A stretch of 47,083 bases of DNA from Paenibacillus macerans (GCF_023715465.1 NZ_JAMBOE010000027.1:1-47083); one strand, 5' to 3'. Positions 7,860-15,791 are shown, numbered from the stretch's first letter. The notes: generated by a model from the letters alone, not told the origin. Made by a program: numbers and translations.

Positions 7860-8048
7860 CCAAATGCAAAAGCGCATCTCATTTCCCGTGAATGCCCCCT
7901 TTGAGACGATTCGCCTGCAAAAGTGCAGTTGTTTGGGGACGTTTCAGAAATTTTTGATGTTTTTGGCGGAATTGAAATGCACTTTTGCATCTCGTTGGCC
8001 CATTTCGGGAGGTTATGACAAAATTCGCATGCACTTTTGCATTTCGTG
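7860..8048. repeat. Cluster of TGCAAAAGTGCA palindromic repeats
   Basis: Sites at 7865-7876 (TGCAAAAGCGCA), 7916-7927 (TGCAAAAGTGCA), and inverted copies at 7978-7989 and 8030-8041 (TGCACTTTTGCA), flanked by similar ATCTC/ATTTC words. The same element occurs at 20521-20532, 20635-20646 and 46903-46914, always in intergenic DNA. It is a dispersed intergenic repeat family. Confidence 0.75.
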
Positions 8049-8189
8049 GAATTCTGCACCTCGCAGAGGGCGCTACTTTATAAGATGATGCTACATCGCA
8101 AGATAATGCTCCTTTTCAGGATATGGCAATTTCGCAGTATGTTACTAACTCACAGGACATTTAACATTTCACTAGAATTCACATTTTGC

Positions 8190-8400
8190 TGGATATCACT
8201 CCTCTTATCAACTCGCCGTCTTAACTCTTTCGCCCCACTAACTACTGTTTCCTCATTATCTACTGTTACCTTACTAGCTACTATTACCTCACGCTACCTC
8301 ATTGCCGCCTTTCTGCAACCCCATTCCTACTTCACTCCTACTTCACTCTTACCTCACTGCCATCTTACTTCTACGCCAAACTTCGACACAAACGAACATC
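8190..8400 (+). other. C-rich, G-poor tract (possible Rho-utilisation region)
   Basis: About 200 bases made mostly of C, T and A with few G, containing degenerate repeats such as CTACTGTTACCT and CTACTTCACTC. RNA from the plus strand would be unstructured and cytosine-rich, as expected of a rut site. It follows the regulator gene, which lacks a strong intrinsic terminator. Function is inferred only from composition. Confidence 0.35.
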
Positions 8401-8481
8401 AGTAATCGTCATGGGTCGAACTCTTGCTTGGGCTCCTGCATAGCATATAGCACAATATGCTTGGAAAAGGGGCGTGACACC

Positions 8482-9906
8482 ATGATAGGAATAGAGCTGT
8501 CGGCGATCCATTACGTGTATCTGGCCTTCATCGTGTTCATATTGGCGCTGATGATCAAGCGGCGGGATACAACGATGATTTGCGTGACCGGCATTTTTGC
8601 GCTGGGGCTGCTTGCGACGGGAACGCTCAGCGGTTCAATTTCGGGCATTTTCAATTCGTTTATCTACGCCACTAAAGAGTTGATGAGTACGATCATGATC
8701 ATTTCAATCATCGTGGCGATGAGCCGGGTGCTGATGCGGACCGGCATTAACGAAACGATGGTGGCGCCGCTGACGAGTTTTTTGCGCACGCCTTCGATGG
8801 CATATTGGGGCATCGGCCTCATTATGATGGTGACTTCCTTTTTCTTCTGGCCGTCGCCGGCGATCGCCTTGATCGGGGCCGTCCTGCTTCCGGTGGCACT
8901 CCGCGTTGGGCTGCCGGCACTTGGCGCGGCCGTCGCGATGAATCTGTTCGGACATGGCATCGCCTTGTCCGGCGACTATATTATTCAAGGCGCGCCGAAA
9001 TTGACGGCGGATGCCGCCGGGCTCCCGGTCAGCAGCGTCATGGCAGCGAGCGTGCCGCTGGTGATCGTAATGGGCCTGGTGAGCACCGTTACGGCTTTTT
9101 GGATGATGCGCCGGGATATGCAAAGCGGGGCCTGGAGAGACGGGCTAGCCGCGGCCAAAGCCGGTGCGGGCGGCGTGCTGGGGGATGAACATGCACCCGG
9201 CAAAGAGGAGCCGGCCGCGCTTCACCCCAAAGCCCGCCAATGGCTCGCCGTCCTGATTCCGCTGCTGTTCGCCGCCGACGTGGTGGCGATGCTCCTGCTC
9301 CACCTTCAAGGCGGCGATGCGACGGCGCTTGTGGGCGGGACGGCGGTGCTGATTTTAATCGCGGTGACGCTGCTGGCTCACCAAAGCCGCGGCCTGGAGA
9401 AGGTCACGTCCTACCTGATCGACGGCCTTGTCTTTGGCTTTAAGGTGTTCGGTCCGGTTATTCCGATCGCCGCCTTTTTTTACATCGGCGATGCCGCGTT
9501 TGCGGAACTGTTCGGCCAGGTGCTGCCCGAAACATCGCACGGCATCGTCAATGACCTTGGCGCGGCCCTGGCCGGCGTCGTGCCGCTGAACGGCATCGTC
9601 GGCGCGATTACGCTGGCCGTCACCGGAGCGATCACCGGCCTGGACGGCTCCGGCTTCTCGGGCATTTCGCTGGCCGGCTCGATCGCGGGGCTGTTCGGCA
9701 CCGCCATCGGCTCGGGGACGGCAACGTTGACCGCGCTCGGCCAGGTGGCCGCCATTTGGGTCGGCGGCGGCACGCTGATCCCGTGGGCGCTGATCCCCGC
9801 CGCGGCGATTTGCGGCGTCAGCCCGTTCGAACTTGCGCGGCGCAACCTGAAGCCGGTGCTGGTCGGGCTCGCCGTAACGACGGTGGTGGCGATGTTTTTG
9901 GTGTAA
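8482..9906 (+). CDS. Multi-pass membrane transporter, family uncertain
   Basis: A 474-residue, very hydrophobic protein with about 11-12 predicted membrane segments. Two similar halves are separated by a hydrophilic loop around residues 215-255. Re-entrant-like segments rich in Gly/Ser/Pro (FFFWPSPAIALIGAVLLP near 121; GSGTATLTALGQVAA near 413) recall the ion-transporter/GntP/CitM class of secondary carriers, but I cannot place it in a named family. Start ATG 8482 has AAAAGGGG nine bases upstream; the longer frame to 8302 passes through low-complexity sequence. It sits downstream of the proline regulator but 760 bases away, so a role in amino acid or organic acid uptake is only a guess. Confidence 0.8.
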   Translation: MIGIELSAIHYVYLAFIVFILALMIKRRDTTMICVTGIFALGLLATGTLSGSISGIFNSFIYATKELMSTIMIISIIVAMSRVLMRTGINETMVAPLTSFLRTPSMAYWGIGLIMMVTSFFFWPSPAIALIGAVLLPVALRVGLPALGAAVAMNLFGHGIALSGDYIIQGAPKLTADAAGLPVSSVMAASVPLVIVMGLVSTVTAFWMMRRDMQSGAWRDGLAAAKAGAGGVLGDEHAPGKEEPAALHPKARQWLAVLIPLLFAADVVAMLLLHLQGGDATALVGGTAVLILIAVTLLAHQSRGLEKVTSYLIDGLVFGFKVFGPVIPIAAFFYIGDAAFAELFGQVLPETSHGIVNDLGAALAGVVPLNGIVGAITLAVTGAITGLDGSGFSGISLAGSIAGLFGTAIGSGTATLTALGQVAAIWVGGGTLIPWALIPAAAICGVSPFELARRNLKPVLVGLAVTTVVAMFLV

Positions 9907-10047
9907 CTAACGGGCGTTTCTCCTGGTTCGCATGGCGTGCTGCACCACGACTGGTCGGACCGTACCGGTTGTGTCGGTTGGGAAAGACGGGAGAACGCCG
10001 GGGAAGCCTACAGCGATGTTGATAAAATCAAACTCAGGTTTATTTTG

Positions 10048-10085
10048 GGATCAGGGAGGCGATTTTCTGCCTGCTTGATCCTGTT
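10048..10085 (+). terminator. Terminator after the permease
   Basis: GGATCA (10048-10053) pairs with TGATCC (10076-10081), with an inner GAGGC/GCCTG stem, followed by TGTTTT. It lies 140 bases after the permease stop. Confidence 0.6.
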
Positions 10086-10099
10086 TTAACCCTATAGAA

Positions 10100-10362
10100 T
10101 TTATAAAATATCGGTCATGGTAGAAGGCGAAGCGCATGTAGAGAGGGGGGAGAAGGGGGACCTGGAGGGGGCTAAGGGACACCAGAGCCGTTATTTGAGG
10201 AAAAACGGAGGTTTGCAAAGTGTAAGTGGACACAGAATCCCTTATTTACCTCAAATCGGCCTGGATGAGCGGGTTTAGAGCGAAATAGAGTCGTTGGTGT
10301 CCGTTAGCCTGGGAAATACCCGGGAAATGGGCGGATAAGGTCACTGGTGTCCGTTAGAGCAG
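10100..10362. repeat. Intergenic GGACACCA repeats in inverted orientation
   Basis: GCTAAGGGACACCAGAGCCGTT (about 10169) and AGTGGACACAGAATCCCTTATTT (about 10226) face the inverted copies AGTCGTTGGTGTCCGTTAGCC (about 10289) and GTCACTGGTGTCCGTTAGAG (about 10341). At least four related units therefore lie in a region with no gene. A purine-rich stretch (GAGGGGGGAGAAGGGG) precedes them. They form a second dispersed repeat family. Confidence 0.6.
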
Positions 10363-10421
10363 CGTCCCAAAGTCTAGGAAGAGCCTCCAATCGCTCCAAC
10401 GTTGAAGTCAGAGCCATTAAA

Positions 10422-10443
10422 GGACGCCGTCAGGCGTTTTTCT
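10422..10443 (+). terminator. Small hairpin terminator
   Basis: ACGCC-GTCA-GGCGT followed by TTTTTCTT. The core is identical to the terminator at 15792. No gene is recognised directly upstream, so it may end a small RNA or readthrough transcripts. Confidence 0.55.
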
Positions 10444-10448
10444 TAAAA

Positions 10449-10562
10449 TTGTGCTTAAAGCTACTGGACGGAGTGACGAAGCTGATCGGGATTCTGATCG
10501 GAATTAACACGTTACTTACCGCCCGCAAGCATGCGCAAGGCAAGGGAAACCACCGGAGTTAG
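10449..10562 (+). other. Possible hydrophobic mini-protein between two terminators
   Basis: A 37-codon frame starting at TTG 10449 encodes a hydrophobic segment (LLDGVTKLIGILIGINTLL) followed by a basic tail (ARKHAQGKGNHRS). Its stop codon lies inside the terminator hairpin at 10550. The layout recalls small membrane toxins of type I toxin-antitoxin loci, but no ribosome site is seen before the TTG, nor at the internal GTG. Real status unknown. Confidence 0.2.
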
Positions 10563-10586
10563 GTTGGCGCCATCCGGTGGTTTTTC
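10548..10586 (+). terminator. Strong intrinsic terminator
   Basis: CCACCGGA (10550-10557) pairs with TCCGGTGG (10573-10580), followed by TTTTTC. The stem is eight perfect base pairs. Confidence 0.75.
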
Positions 10587-10782
10587 TGTCCATTTGATTG
10601 AAAATCTCGCCGTGGTTGCCCATCGGTCCTTGTCTGCCGCGATCCAGCATCGCGGTATTTTTCATTTTGCGTATGTTCTAAACACATTATACCTACAAGC
10701 AGGGGTTACGTATAAGCTTGATCAACCGCCTCTATGATTTTTGCCTCTGTCGGTTGGTTTGCCAAACATCTCGCATGCAACT

Positions 10783-10811
10783 TTTACCCGGGAGCGAGTG
10801 TTTAATATAAA
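10783..10811 (+). promoter_or_regulatory. Sigma-A promoter of the RCC1-repeat gene
   Basis: TTTACC (10783-10788), 17-base spacer, TATAAA (10806-10811). A strong ribosome site AAGGAGG (from about 10821) precedes the ATG at 10840. Confidence 0.6.
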
Positions 10812-10839
10812 TAGAGCTTACAAGGAGGCGTAATTAACA

Positions 10840-12300
10840 ATGGTAATAAAACAAAAAAGCAAAACCGCGGTTATTGCATTTCTCACGAGTCTAATTATAG
10901 GTTTGCCGCTTGCGGCGGCACCATCGGTCCATGCGGCGGAGGCCTTCCCGGAGGAAGCCAAGCTGCTGTCGGGAGTCACACAGATTGAAGCGGGCTCGAG
11001 AAGCGCTTATGCCACCACGGAAGATGGGACGGTTTGGGCTTGGGGCGGCGGTTACACTGCGCTGGGGAACGGTTCGAAGCTGCCGGCCTATACGCCGGTC
11101 AAGGTACATATCGATCAGGTGAAGCAGGTTTCCAGCGGCTATCGGCATACGCTCTTTCTGCATGACGACGGTACGGTGTCGGCGGCAGGGGGTAATGAGC
11201 ACGGCCAGCTTGGCACCGGCGCCAAATCGCAGGAGCTTGCTATGGAACCGGTGCAAGTCGCCGGTTTAAAGGATATCGTCTCGGTTTCCGCCGGAGACGG
11301 CTTCAGCCTTGCCCTTGATAAGGACGGCGCGGTGTGGGCTTGGGGAAACAACGAGCAGGGGCAGCTTGGAAACGGTTTGCGGACTAGTGCCTTAAAGCCG
11401 ATTAAGGTTGAGGGGATTCCACAGGCGGTGGCCGTCGAGGCCGGGACTTACGTTTCCCTGGCGATCGACAGCGATGGTCAAATATGGGTATGGGGGCTGA
11501 AACGGAATGCCGAGACAGAGGAGATTCGCAAACCGGCAAAACTTCAGGGAAGCGGGAAGTTTAAAGCTGCGGCGGTCGATTTTGAAGAAGGTGTCGCTAT
11601 GGATACCGATGGCGGCGTATGGACCTGGAAGAATTATTTCTGGATCAATGAAGCGGACAACACGTTAGTTCCTTCGCGAATTCCCGGATTGTCGGACATT
11701 GTATCGCTTACGAGCGATGCGGCGGTAAAAGCGGACGGAACGGTATGGACATGGACAAGGGACGGCGACGGGAAAATTAAAGCAACGCAAGTGAAAGGGA
11801 TTTCCGGTGCGGTATCCATTACGGGAGACGTTCGGAATCATTATGTGCTTCTGAAGGACGGCCATGTGATAGCTTGGGGATCCAACGAGTGGGGCCAGAC
11901 GGGGTTGGGGCTCAGGGACACCGAAATCACTACCCCTCAACTGGTTAAAAAATCGATCAAAGTTGTTCTAAACGGAACTGAAACGGAGCTGGCCATGCCC
12001 CCTTTGCTCATTAACGGCCGGGCCTATGTGCCGCTGCGCGGCGTTTTCGAACAGGCGGGCGTTACCCCGAAATGGGATGTTCCGACTAGATCGGTCATTG
12101 CGGAGAAGGGCGAAACGAAGATCGTTCTGAATTCGGTGTCCGGGTCCGTCACCGTTAACGGGAAGGCTATAGTCTCGGAGCAAAAGCCGGTCTTTGTGGG
12201 GAACGATAGCGTATATGTGCCGCTGCGTTTGATCGGGGAAACGTTGGGAGCCAAAGTCGAATGGTTGGCGGAAGACTATACCGTGCGGATTACTTTCTAA
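10840..12300 (+). CDS. Secreted RCC1-repeat protein with copper-amine-oxidase-like C-terminal domain
   Basis: 486 residues with a Sec signal peptide (basic MVIKQKSKT, hydrophobic core, cleavage near VHA-AE at residue 31). Residues about 40-370 form RCC1-type beta-propeller repeats with recurring V-W-A-W-G and G-x-LG-x-G words. Residues about 378-486 match the copper amine oxidase N-terminal-like domain common in Paenibacillus secreted proteins (LINGRAYVPLRGVF and DSVYVPLRLIGETLGAKVEW). It likely works in the cell wall or outside; the ligand is unknown. No copper-binding catalytic domain is present, so it is not an amine oxidase. The gene appears monocistronic, with its own promoter. Confidence 0.9.
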   Translation: MVIKQKSKTAVIAFLTSLIIGLPLAAAPSVHAAEAFPEEAKLLSGVTQIEAGSRSAYATTEDGTVWAWGGGYTALGNGSKLPAYTPVKVHIDQVKQVSSGYRHTLFLHDDGTVSAAGGNEHGQLGTGAKSQELAMEPVQVAGLKDIVSVSAGDGFSLALDKDGAVWAWGNNEQGQLGNGLRTSALKPIKVEGIPQAVAVEAGTYVSLAIDSDGQIWVWGLKRNAETEEIRKPAKLQGSGKFKAAAVDFEEGVAMDTDGGVWTWKNYFWINEADNTLVPSRIPGLSDIVSLTSDAAVKADGTVWTWTRDGDGKIKATQVKGISGAVSITGDVRNHYVLLKDGHVIAWGSNEWGQTGLGLRDTEITTPQLVKKSIKVVLNGTETELAMPPLLINGRAYVPLRGVFEQAGVTPKWDVPTRSVIAEKGETKIVLNSVSGSVTVNGKAIVSEQKPVFVGNDSVYVPLRLIGETLGAKVEWLAEDYTVRITF

Positions 12301-12459
12301 GTGCCTGTAAGCATCTGTGGAATCTAATATGTTTTTGCCGTCCCTTATCTTTGGTGTTTCCTGATCTTTCATGAAACTGGAGAGGCTCCATTACGTATCA
12401 TTAGATAGTATGTTAAAGAGGTAGTTCAAAAAGTCATCTATGTAGAAAGGGTGAGTCGA
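12301..12459. other. Short gap with a MITE-end-like word
   Basis: The 160-base gap before the ligase operon has no clear terminator. It contains GTAGTTCAAAAAGTCATCT (about 12421-12439), nearly identical to the left end of the MITE-like element at 35237. Confidence 0.5.
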
Positions 12460-12675
12460 TTGGAACAAGGCATGAGCGTGAAATTATATGAGAAAATGCC
12501 GGATGGAGAGCTGCGGGAGCTGGAAGAGCGCACTTGGAGCGCCAATATGGTCGCCGCGCTTGAGCATGTGAATTATCTTGTTGTCGGCAACCGCGAATAT
12601 GAGGCGGTGGAAGGCCGTCTGAACGTCGACGAGGGAAAACTGGAGCTTCTGCTCATTCCGATCGCGCACGATTAA
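12460..12675 (+). CDS. Small conserved-looking hypothetical protein, first gene of ligase operon
   Basis: About 71 acidic residues (MEQGMSVKLYEKMPDGELRELEERTW...). No motif I recognise, no signal peptide and no membrane segment. The TTG at 12460 has AAAGGGTGAG just upstream; a GTG at 12451 is too close to that site, and an ATG at 12472 (MSVKLYEK) is possible. The gene ends 28 bases before the next one. The coding pattern (third-base GC, natural protein composition) and operon position support it being real. By guilt of association it may take part in the ATP-grasp ligase system downstream. Confidence 0.7.
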   Translation: MEQGMSVKLYEKMPDGELRELEERTWSANMVAALEHVNYLVVGNREYEAVEGRLNVDEGKLELLLIPIAHD

Positions 12676-12703
12676 AGGATGCTTTCGTAAGGAGGGTTCG
12701 GAT

Positions 12704-13480
12704 TTGGCGAAAGAAGAGGAAGCAGTAACGAAAAAACAAATGCAACCGACGGAGACCATATCGCCATCGTCGCCACCGGAGCAGCCGGCCGGCTCTAAGT
12801 TTTTCACTCCGGATGGCAAACCGCTGCGCGTATTGTCCACATCGCTGGGGATCGCCTTGTTGGCTAACGCCTTTTTGATTCCCGCTCCCGGGGTTTCGGC
12901 CACCAGCAGCGATTCGTCGGGGGACGGACCGAAGCTGGTCGAATGGTCGTCGGATGAAGTGAAACAGTATTTTGACAAAAACGTAGACTGGAGCATTCCG
13001 CTTCCGGCGGACGAAGAGCAGCAGGGTGGCGCAGAAGCCGGCAGCGGCGCGGGGACGGACGGCGCTTCCGGTTCCTCCGGCGGCACGACCGTTGTCAACC
13101 ATTACAGCTCAGGGTTCGGCTGGGATGACATGCTGTTGTACCATCTGCTATTCAACAACGGTTCGTTTTATTCGTCGAGCCGCTGGTACGACAACCATCG
13201 CGGTTATTACGCGGGCACCAATACGCCTTATGCTCCGCGCACGTATTCCAGCGGAACGTTTCAGAACAAGCAGGTGGCCGGTTCCGTCGTGCGTCCGAAA
13301 ACCTCGACCTCATCCACCGGGTCGATCGTCAGACGCTCCACCTCGTCGCCAGCTGGGGGGATTGGCGGCAAATCGAGCGGACTCGGCTCGTCTTCCAGCA
13401 CGTCCTCTGGTTCCTCGTCAAGCAAAAGCTCGATTTCCGGCTCCAAGTCCGGCGGCGGCAAAGGGTTTTTCGGCGGATGA
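12704..13480 (+). CDS. Ser/Gly-rich membrane-anchored protein (DUF1190/YgiB-like layout)
   Basis: 258 residues. The N-terminus is hydrophilic (1-42), followed by one hydrophobic segment (about 43-62, LSTSLGIALLANAFLIPA). A middle region with aromatic residues follows (FGWDDMLLYHLLFNNGSF, about 138-155), then a long Ser/Thr/Gly-rich tail ending GGGKGFFGG. This order (anchor, aromatic patch, Ser/Thr-rich tail ending in Gly-Gly) resembles E. coli YgiB and YjfM, whose genes also neighbour a GspS-like ligase. That similarity is of layout and context, not proven homology. The TTG start at 12704 follows AAGGAGGG by seven bases. Its TGA overlaps the ATG of the ligase gene by four bases, implying translational coupling. 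It may be the ligase substrate. Confidence 0.8.
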   Translation: MAKEEEAVTKKQMQPTETISPSSPPEQPAGSKFFTPDGKPLRVLSTSLGIALLANAFLIPAPGVSATSSDSSGDGPKLVEWSSDEVKQYFDKNVDWSIPLPADEEQQGGAEAGSGAGTDGASGSSGGTTVVNHYSSGFGWDDMLLYHLLFNNGSFYSSSRWYDNHRGYYAGTNTPYAPRTYSSGTFQNKQVAGSVVRPKTSTSSTGSIVRRSTSSPAGGIGGKSSGLGSSSSTSSGSSSSKSSISGSKSGGGKGFFGG

Positions 13481-14733
13481 GCGGCGGGATGACCAACGGG
13501 GCGACTGGAGGAATGAACGGTGGAACGTACGACGGAACGAACGGCGGCGTGTTCGAAGTGATCGGCCAGCCCCATCCGGACCGGAGCGAACGGGTGAAGC
13601 GGCTGCATGAGCTCGGATTTACGTGGGCGGATATCGAAGAAGAGCAATACTGGATCGACCAGATCGTCCTGATGCCCAAAGCTGTCTACGAGGAGCTTGA
13701 ACAAGCGGCGGCCGCCATCTGGCGCATTTTGGACAAAACCGTCCGTTACGTGCATCGCCGCCGCGATTTGTATGAGCTGATCGGGATTCCGCCGATCCTG
13801 TGGAACATGCTCGATGATCTGCCGCTGCTGGAGCCGGGGCTGATCAGCCGTTACGCGCGGTTTGATTTCGCCGTGGCGAATGACGGCACCATCAAGCTGC
13901 TGGAGCTGAACGCCGATACGCCGACGGGTTACGTGGAAGCCTCGATCGCCACGCCGTGGGTGCTGGAGCAGGCCGGATGCACTTCGCCCAACATACGGAT
14001 GAAAGAGCTGGTTAAGGAGGCTTGGGCGGTAGAACGCCCGGATACCGTGGCTTGCATGGAATACGGCCGCCATCTTGAGGACTCGGGGACGATCGAAGCC
14101 CTGGGCAGACACAGCGGGCTGGAGCTTTTTTACGAGGATTGCCTGGAGCTCTGGGTGGATGAAGGTGTTCTGAAAAATAAAGACGGCCGTGCAATTGATC
14201 GGATGTTTGCTTTGTATCCCAAAGAGTGGATGGCGGTGGACGATGGGGGCGAAGCCCTAAGTTACGCGATCGAAACCGGCCGGCTAACCTTGTTTAATGG
14301 GCCGCACAGCATTTTGCTGCAATCCAAAGGCCTGCTCGCCGCCGCTTGGGGGCTGTATGAGCTGGGCCTGCTGTTCGACGCGGAGGAGCGCGAGGCAATC
14401 GCCCGTTACGTCCTGCCGACCTATAATAAACCGGTTTTCTCGGGCAGCTTCGTATCCAAATCGATGTTTGGGCGCGAGGGCGGTTCCGTGCGCATGTTTG
14501 ACGCGGATGGGCGGCTCGAGCTGGAGGACCGGGAGGGCTTTGACAGCAGCGTGCTGTTCCCTTCGGTATACCAAAAAAGAGCGGAACTGGCGCGCATCGA
14601 AACGGCGGAAGGCGAACTTCATTTGCTGACCGGCCTGTTCGTCCTGAACGGAACGCCCTGCGGTTTGCTGGGCCGGGCCGGCGGGCCGATTACCGGCAAC
14701 GCCAGTCATTTTATTGCGTTGGGAGTGAAATAA
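13477..14733 (+). CDS. Glutathionylspermidine-synthetase-like ATP-grasp ligase (YgiC/YjfC type)
   Basis: 418 residues. Residues about 30-418 match the GspS-synthetase-like ATP-grasp family: YWIDQIVLMPKAVYEELEQAA near 59-79, LLELNADTPTGYVEA near 142-156 (the LxExNADTPT metal/ATP signature), and the nucleotide-binding segment KSMFGREGGSVRM near 328-340. The family forms amide bonds between a carboxylate and an amine using ATP; the true substrates of YgiC-type members are not established. No amidase domain is fused, unlike E. coli GspS. The first 25 residues are an odd Gly/Met/Asn/Thr-rich stretch that continues the glycine-rich character of the gene upstream. A GTG at 13549 could be an alternative start. 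Cytoplasmic. Confidence 0.88.
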   Translation: MSGGMTNGATGGMNGGTYDGTNGGVFEVIGQPHPDRSERVKRLHELGFTWADIEEEQYWIDQIVLMPKAVYEELEQAAAAIWRILDKTVRYVHRRRDLYELIGIPPILWNMLDDLPLLEPGLISRYARFDFAVANDGTIKLLELNADTPTGYVEASIATPWVLEQAGCTSPNIRMKELVKEAWAVERPDTVACMEYGRHLEDSGTIEALGRHSGLELFYEDCLELWVDEGVLKNKDGRAIDRMFALYPKEWMAVDDGGEALSYAIETGRLTLFNGPHSILLQSKGLLAAAWGLYELGLLFDAEEREAIARYVLPTYNKPVFSGSFVSKSMFGREGGSVRMFDADGRLELEDREGFDSSVLFPSVYQKRAELARIETAEGELHLLTGLFVLNGTPCGLLGRAGGPITGNASHFIALGVK

Positions 14734-14734
14734 A

Positions 14735-15379
14735 ATGCAGCTGCAAAACAGAGCCTGGGTCCGGCGTTTCCTGGGGGCGGTCATCGCCGTTTTGGCCGTG
14801 CTGGCGCTAAGCGCCTGCGGTGGGCAAAATAGCGTGTTATCCACGGATACCGGAGGGGCGGAAACGAGTTTAACGACGTCGCGCGTGCCGTGGGATTACC
14901 GGCTTGTCGAGGGGACGGTTGGCGACTTGGTCGGAAGCGACATGACGATTTTACCCGATAACGATCTGCTGCCGAACGACAATAACTATGCGACGGGCGA
15001 CAAGATTTGGGTGCTCCAGTTTATGGATGCCGAGCTGACGACCGACGAGAACCAGAAAAACGAGGTGCGTTTGTCCTCCTGGACGACGCTGAAGTCTTAC
15101 CCCGATCAGGCCACGGCCGAAAAAGACCTGGCCGAACTCAAAGTATCCGTGACGACGGACGTTGACTTGGTCGGCGTGTACAAAACGGAATACAAGGGGC
15201 AGACCCGGAATTTTGCCGTGTTGGAGCTGCCGACCGGCAACCGCATTAAGCAGCCGATCGACGACGCGCGGTATACGGCTTTAAAGCAGGCCAAGACCGC
15301 ATCGGTCGTGCTGGAGGAAGTGCATGATTTTGCCGATTATGATTTGGCGTATGCGAAATTTCGGGGGTGGGCGAATTGA
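14735..15379 (+). CDS. Lipoprotein of the ligase operon (DUF4247-like)
   Basis: 214 residues with a lipoprotein signal peptide: basic start, hydrophobic core, lipobox LSAC with Cys27. The mature part is mixed alpha/beta and acidic, with no catalytic motif that I recognise. It resembles DUF4247 lipoproteins, which are found beside DUF350 genes in Bacillaceae (recalled, not searched). The gene begins one base after the ligase stop and its end overlaps the DUF350 gene. It is presumably anchored on the outer face of the membrane. Confidence 0.82.
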   Translation: MQLQNRAWVRRFLGAVIAVLAVLALSACGGQNSVLSTDTGGAETSLTTSRVPWDYRLVEGTVGDLVGSDMTILPDNDLLPNDNNYATGDKIWVLQFMDAELTTDENQKNEVRLSSWTTLKSYPDQATAEKDLAELKVSVTTDVDLVGVYKTEYKGQTRNFAVLELPTGNRIKQPIDDARYTALKQAKTASVVLEEVHDFADYDLAYAKFRGWAN

Positions 15380-15768
15380 CGGTAGTCATTAATCTTGTCG
15401 TGAGCGTGATCGTCATGATTTTGCTCCAGTTGTTGGGGATGATCATTTTTAATTGGATGACGCCCTATCGCGACCTGGAAGAGCTGAAAAAAGGAAATGT
15501 GGCCGTGGCTTTGGCGCTCGGCGGGAAGTTTATGGGCACGGCGATTATTCTTGGGATAGCGGCCTATACGAACACCTCGATTTGGCACATGATGTTATGG
15601 TTTGCTGTGGGATACGTGTGCCTGATCGCTTCGTATTGGATGTTTGAATTGGTGACGCCCGGGTTCAAAGTCTCCGATCAGCTCAAGAAGGGCAACGTCG
15701 CCGTCGGCACGCTGCTTTGTCTGGTGTTCATCGGCATGGCTTTTGCCGTGAGCAGTTTGATTATTTAA
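15376..15768 (+). CDS. DUF350 membrane protein (YjfL-like)
   Basis: About 130 residues with four hydrophobic segments arranged as two similar halves, each carrying the internal repeat word KGNVAVA or KGNVAVG after a loop. This is the DUF350 pattern. E. coli YjfL, a DUF350 protein, also sits beside a GspS-like gene. The TTG at 15376 overlaps the lipoprotein stop (TTGA) and has GGGGGTGG upstream; a GTG at 15367 is the alternative. It is the last gene of the operon, 24 bases before an intrinsic terminator. Transport or channel-like roles are speculative. Confidence 0.88.
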   Translation: MTVVINLVVSVIVMILLQLLGMIIFNWMTPYRDLEELKKGNVAVALALGGKFMGTAIILGIAAYTNTSIWHMMLWFAVGYVCLIASYWMFELVTPGFKVSDQLKKGNVAVGTLLCLVFIGMAFAVSSLII

Positions 15769-15791
15769 TAGGAGCTTGCTTCATTTCAGAC

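Larger units (their letters stand above)
7721..8481. other. 760-base gene-free region, repeats and C-rich tract
   Basis: No convincing gene. In order it holds a weak hairpin with a T-run (about 7755-7775), three 16-bp tandem units (7785-7832), four TGCAAAAG-type palindromes (7865-8041), and a cytosine-rich, guanine-poor tract (about 8190-8400). An open frame running in from 8302 to the permease lies in low-complexity sequence and has no ribosome site, so it is not taken as coding. Confidence 0.7.

Noticed and set aside
8302..8481. N-terminal extension of the permease
   Set aside because: It is low-complexity C-rich sequence without a ribosome site; ATG 8482 has a good one and gives a natural membrane protein start.
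10840..12300. Copper amine oxidase enzyme
   Set aside because: Only the small N-terminal-like domain is present at the C-terminus of an RCC1-repeat protein; no catalytic domain exists.
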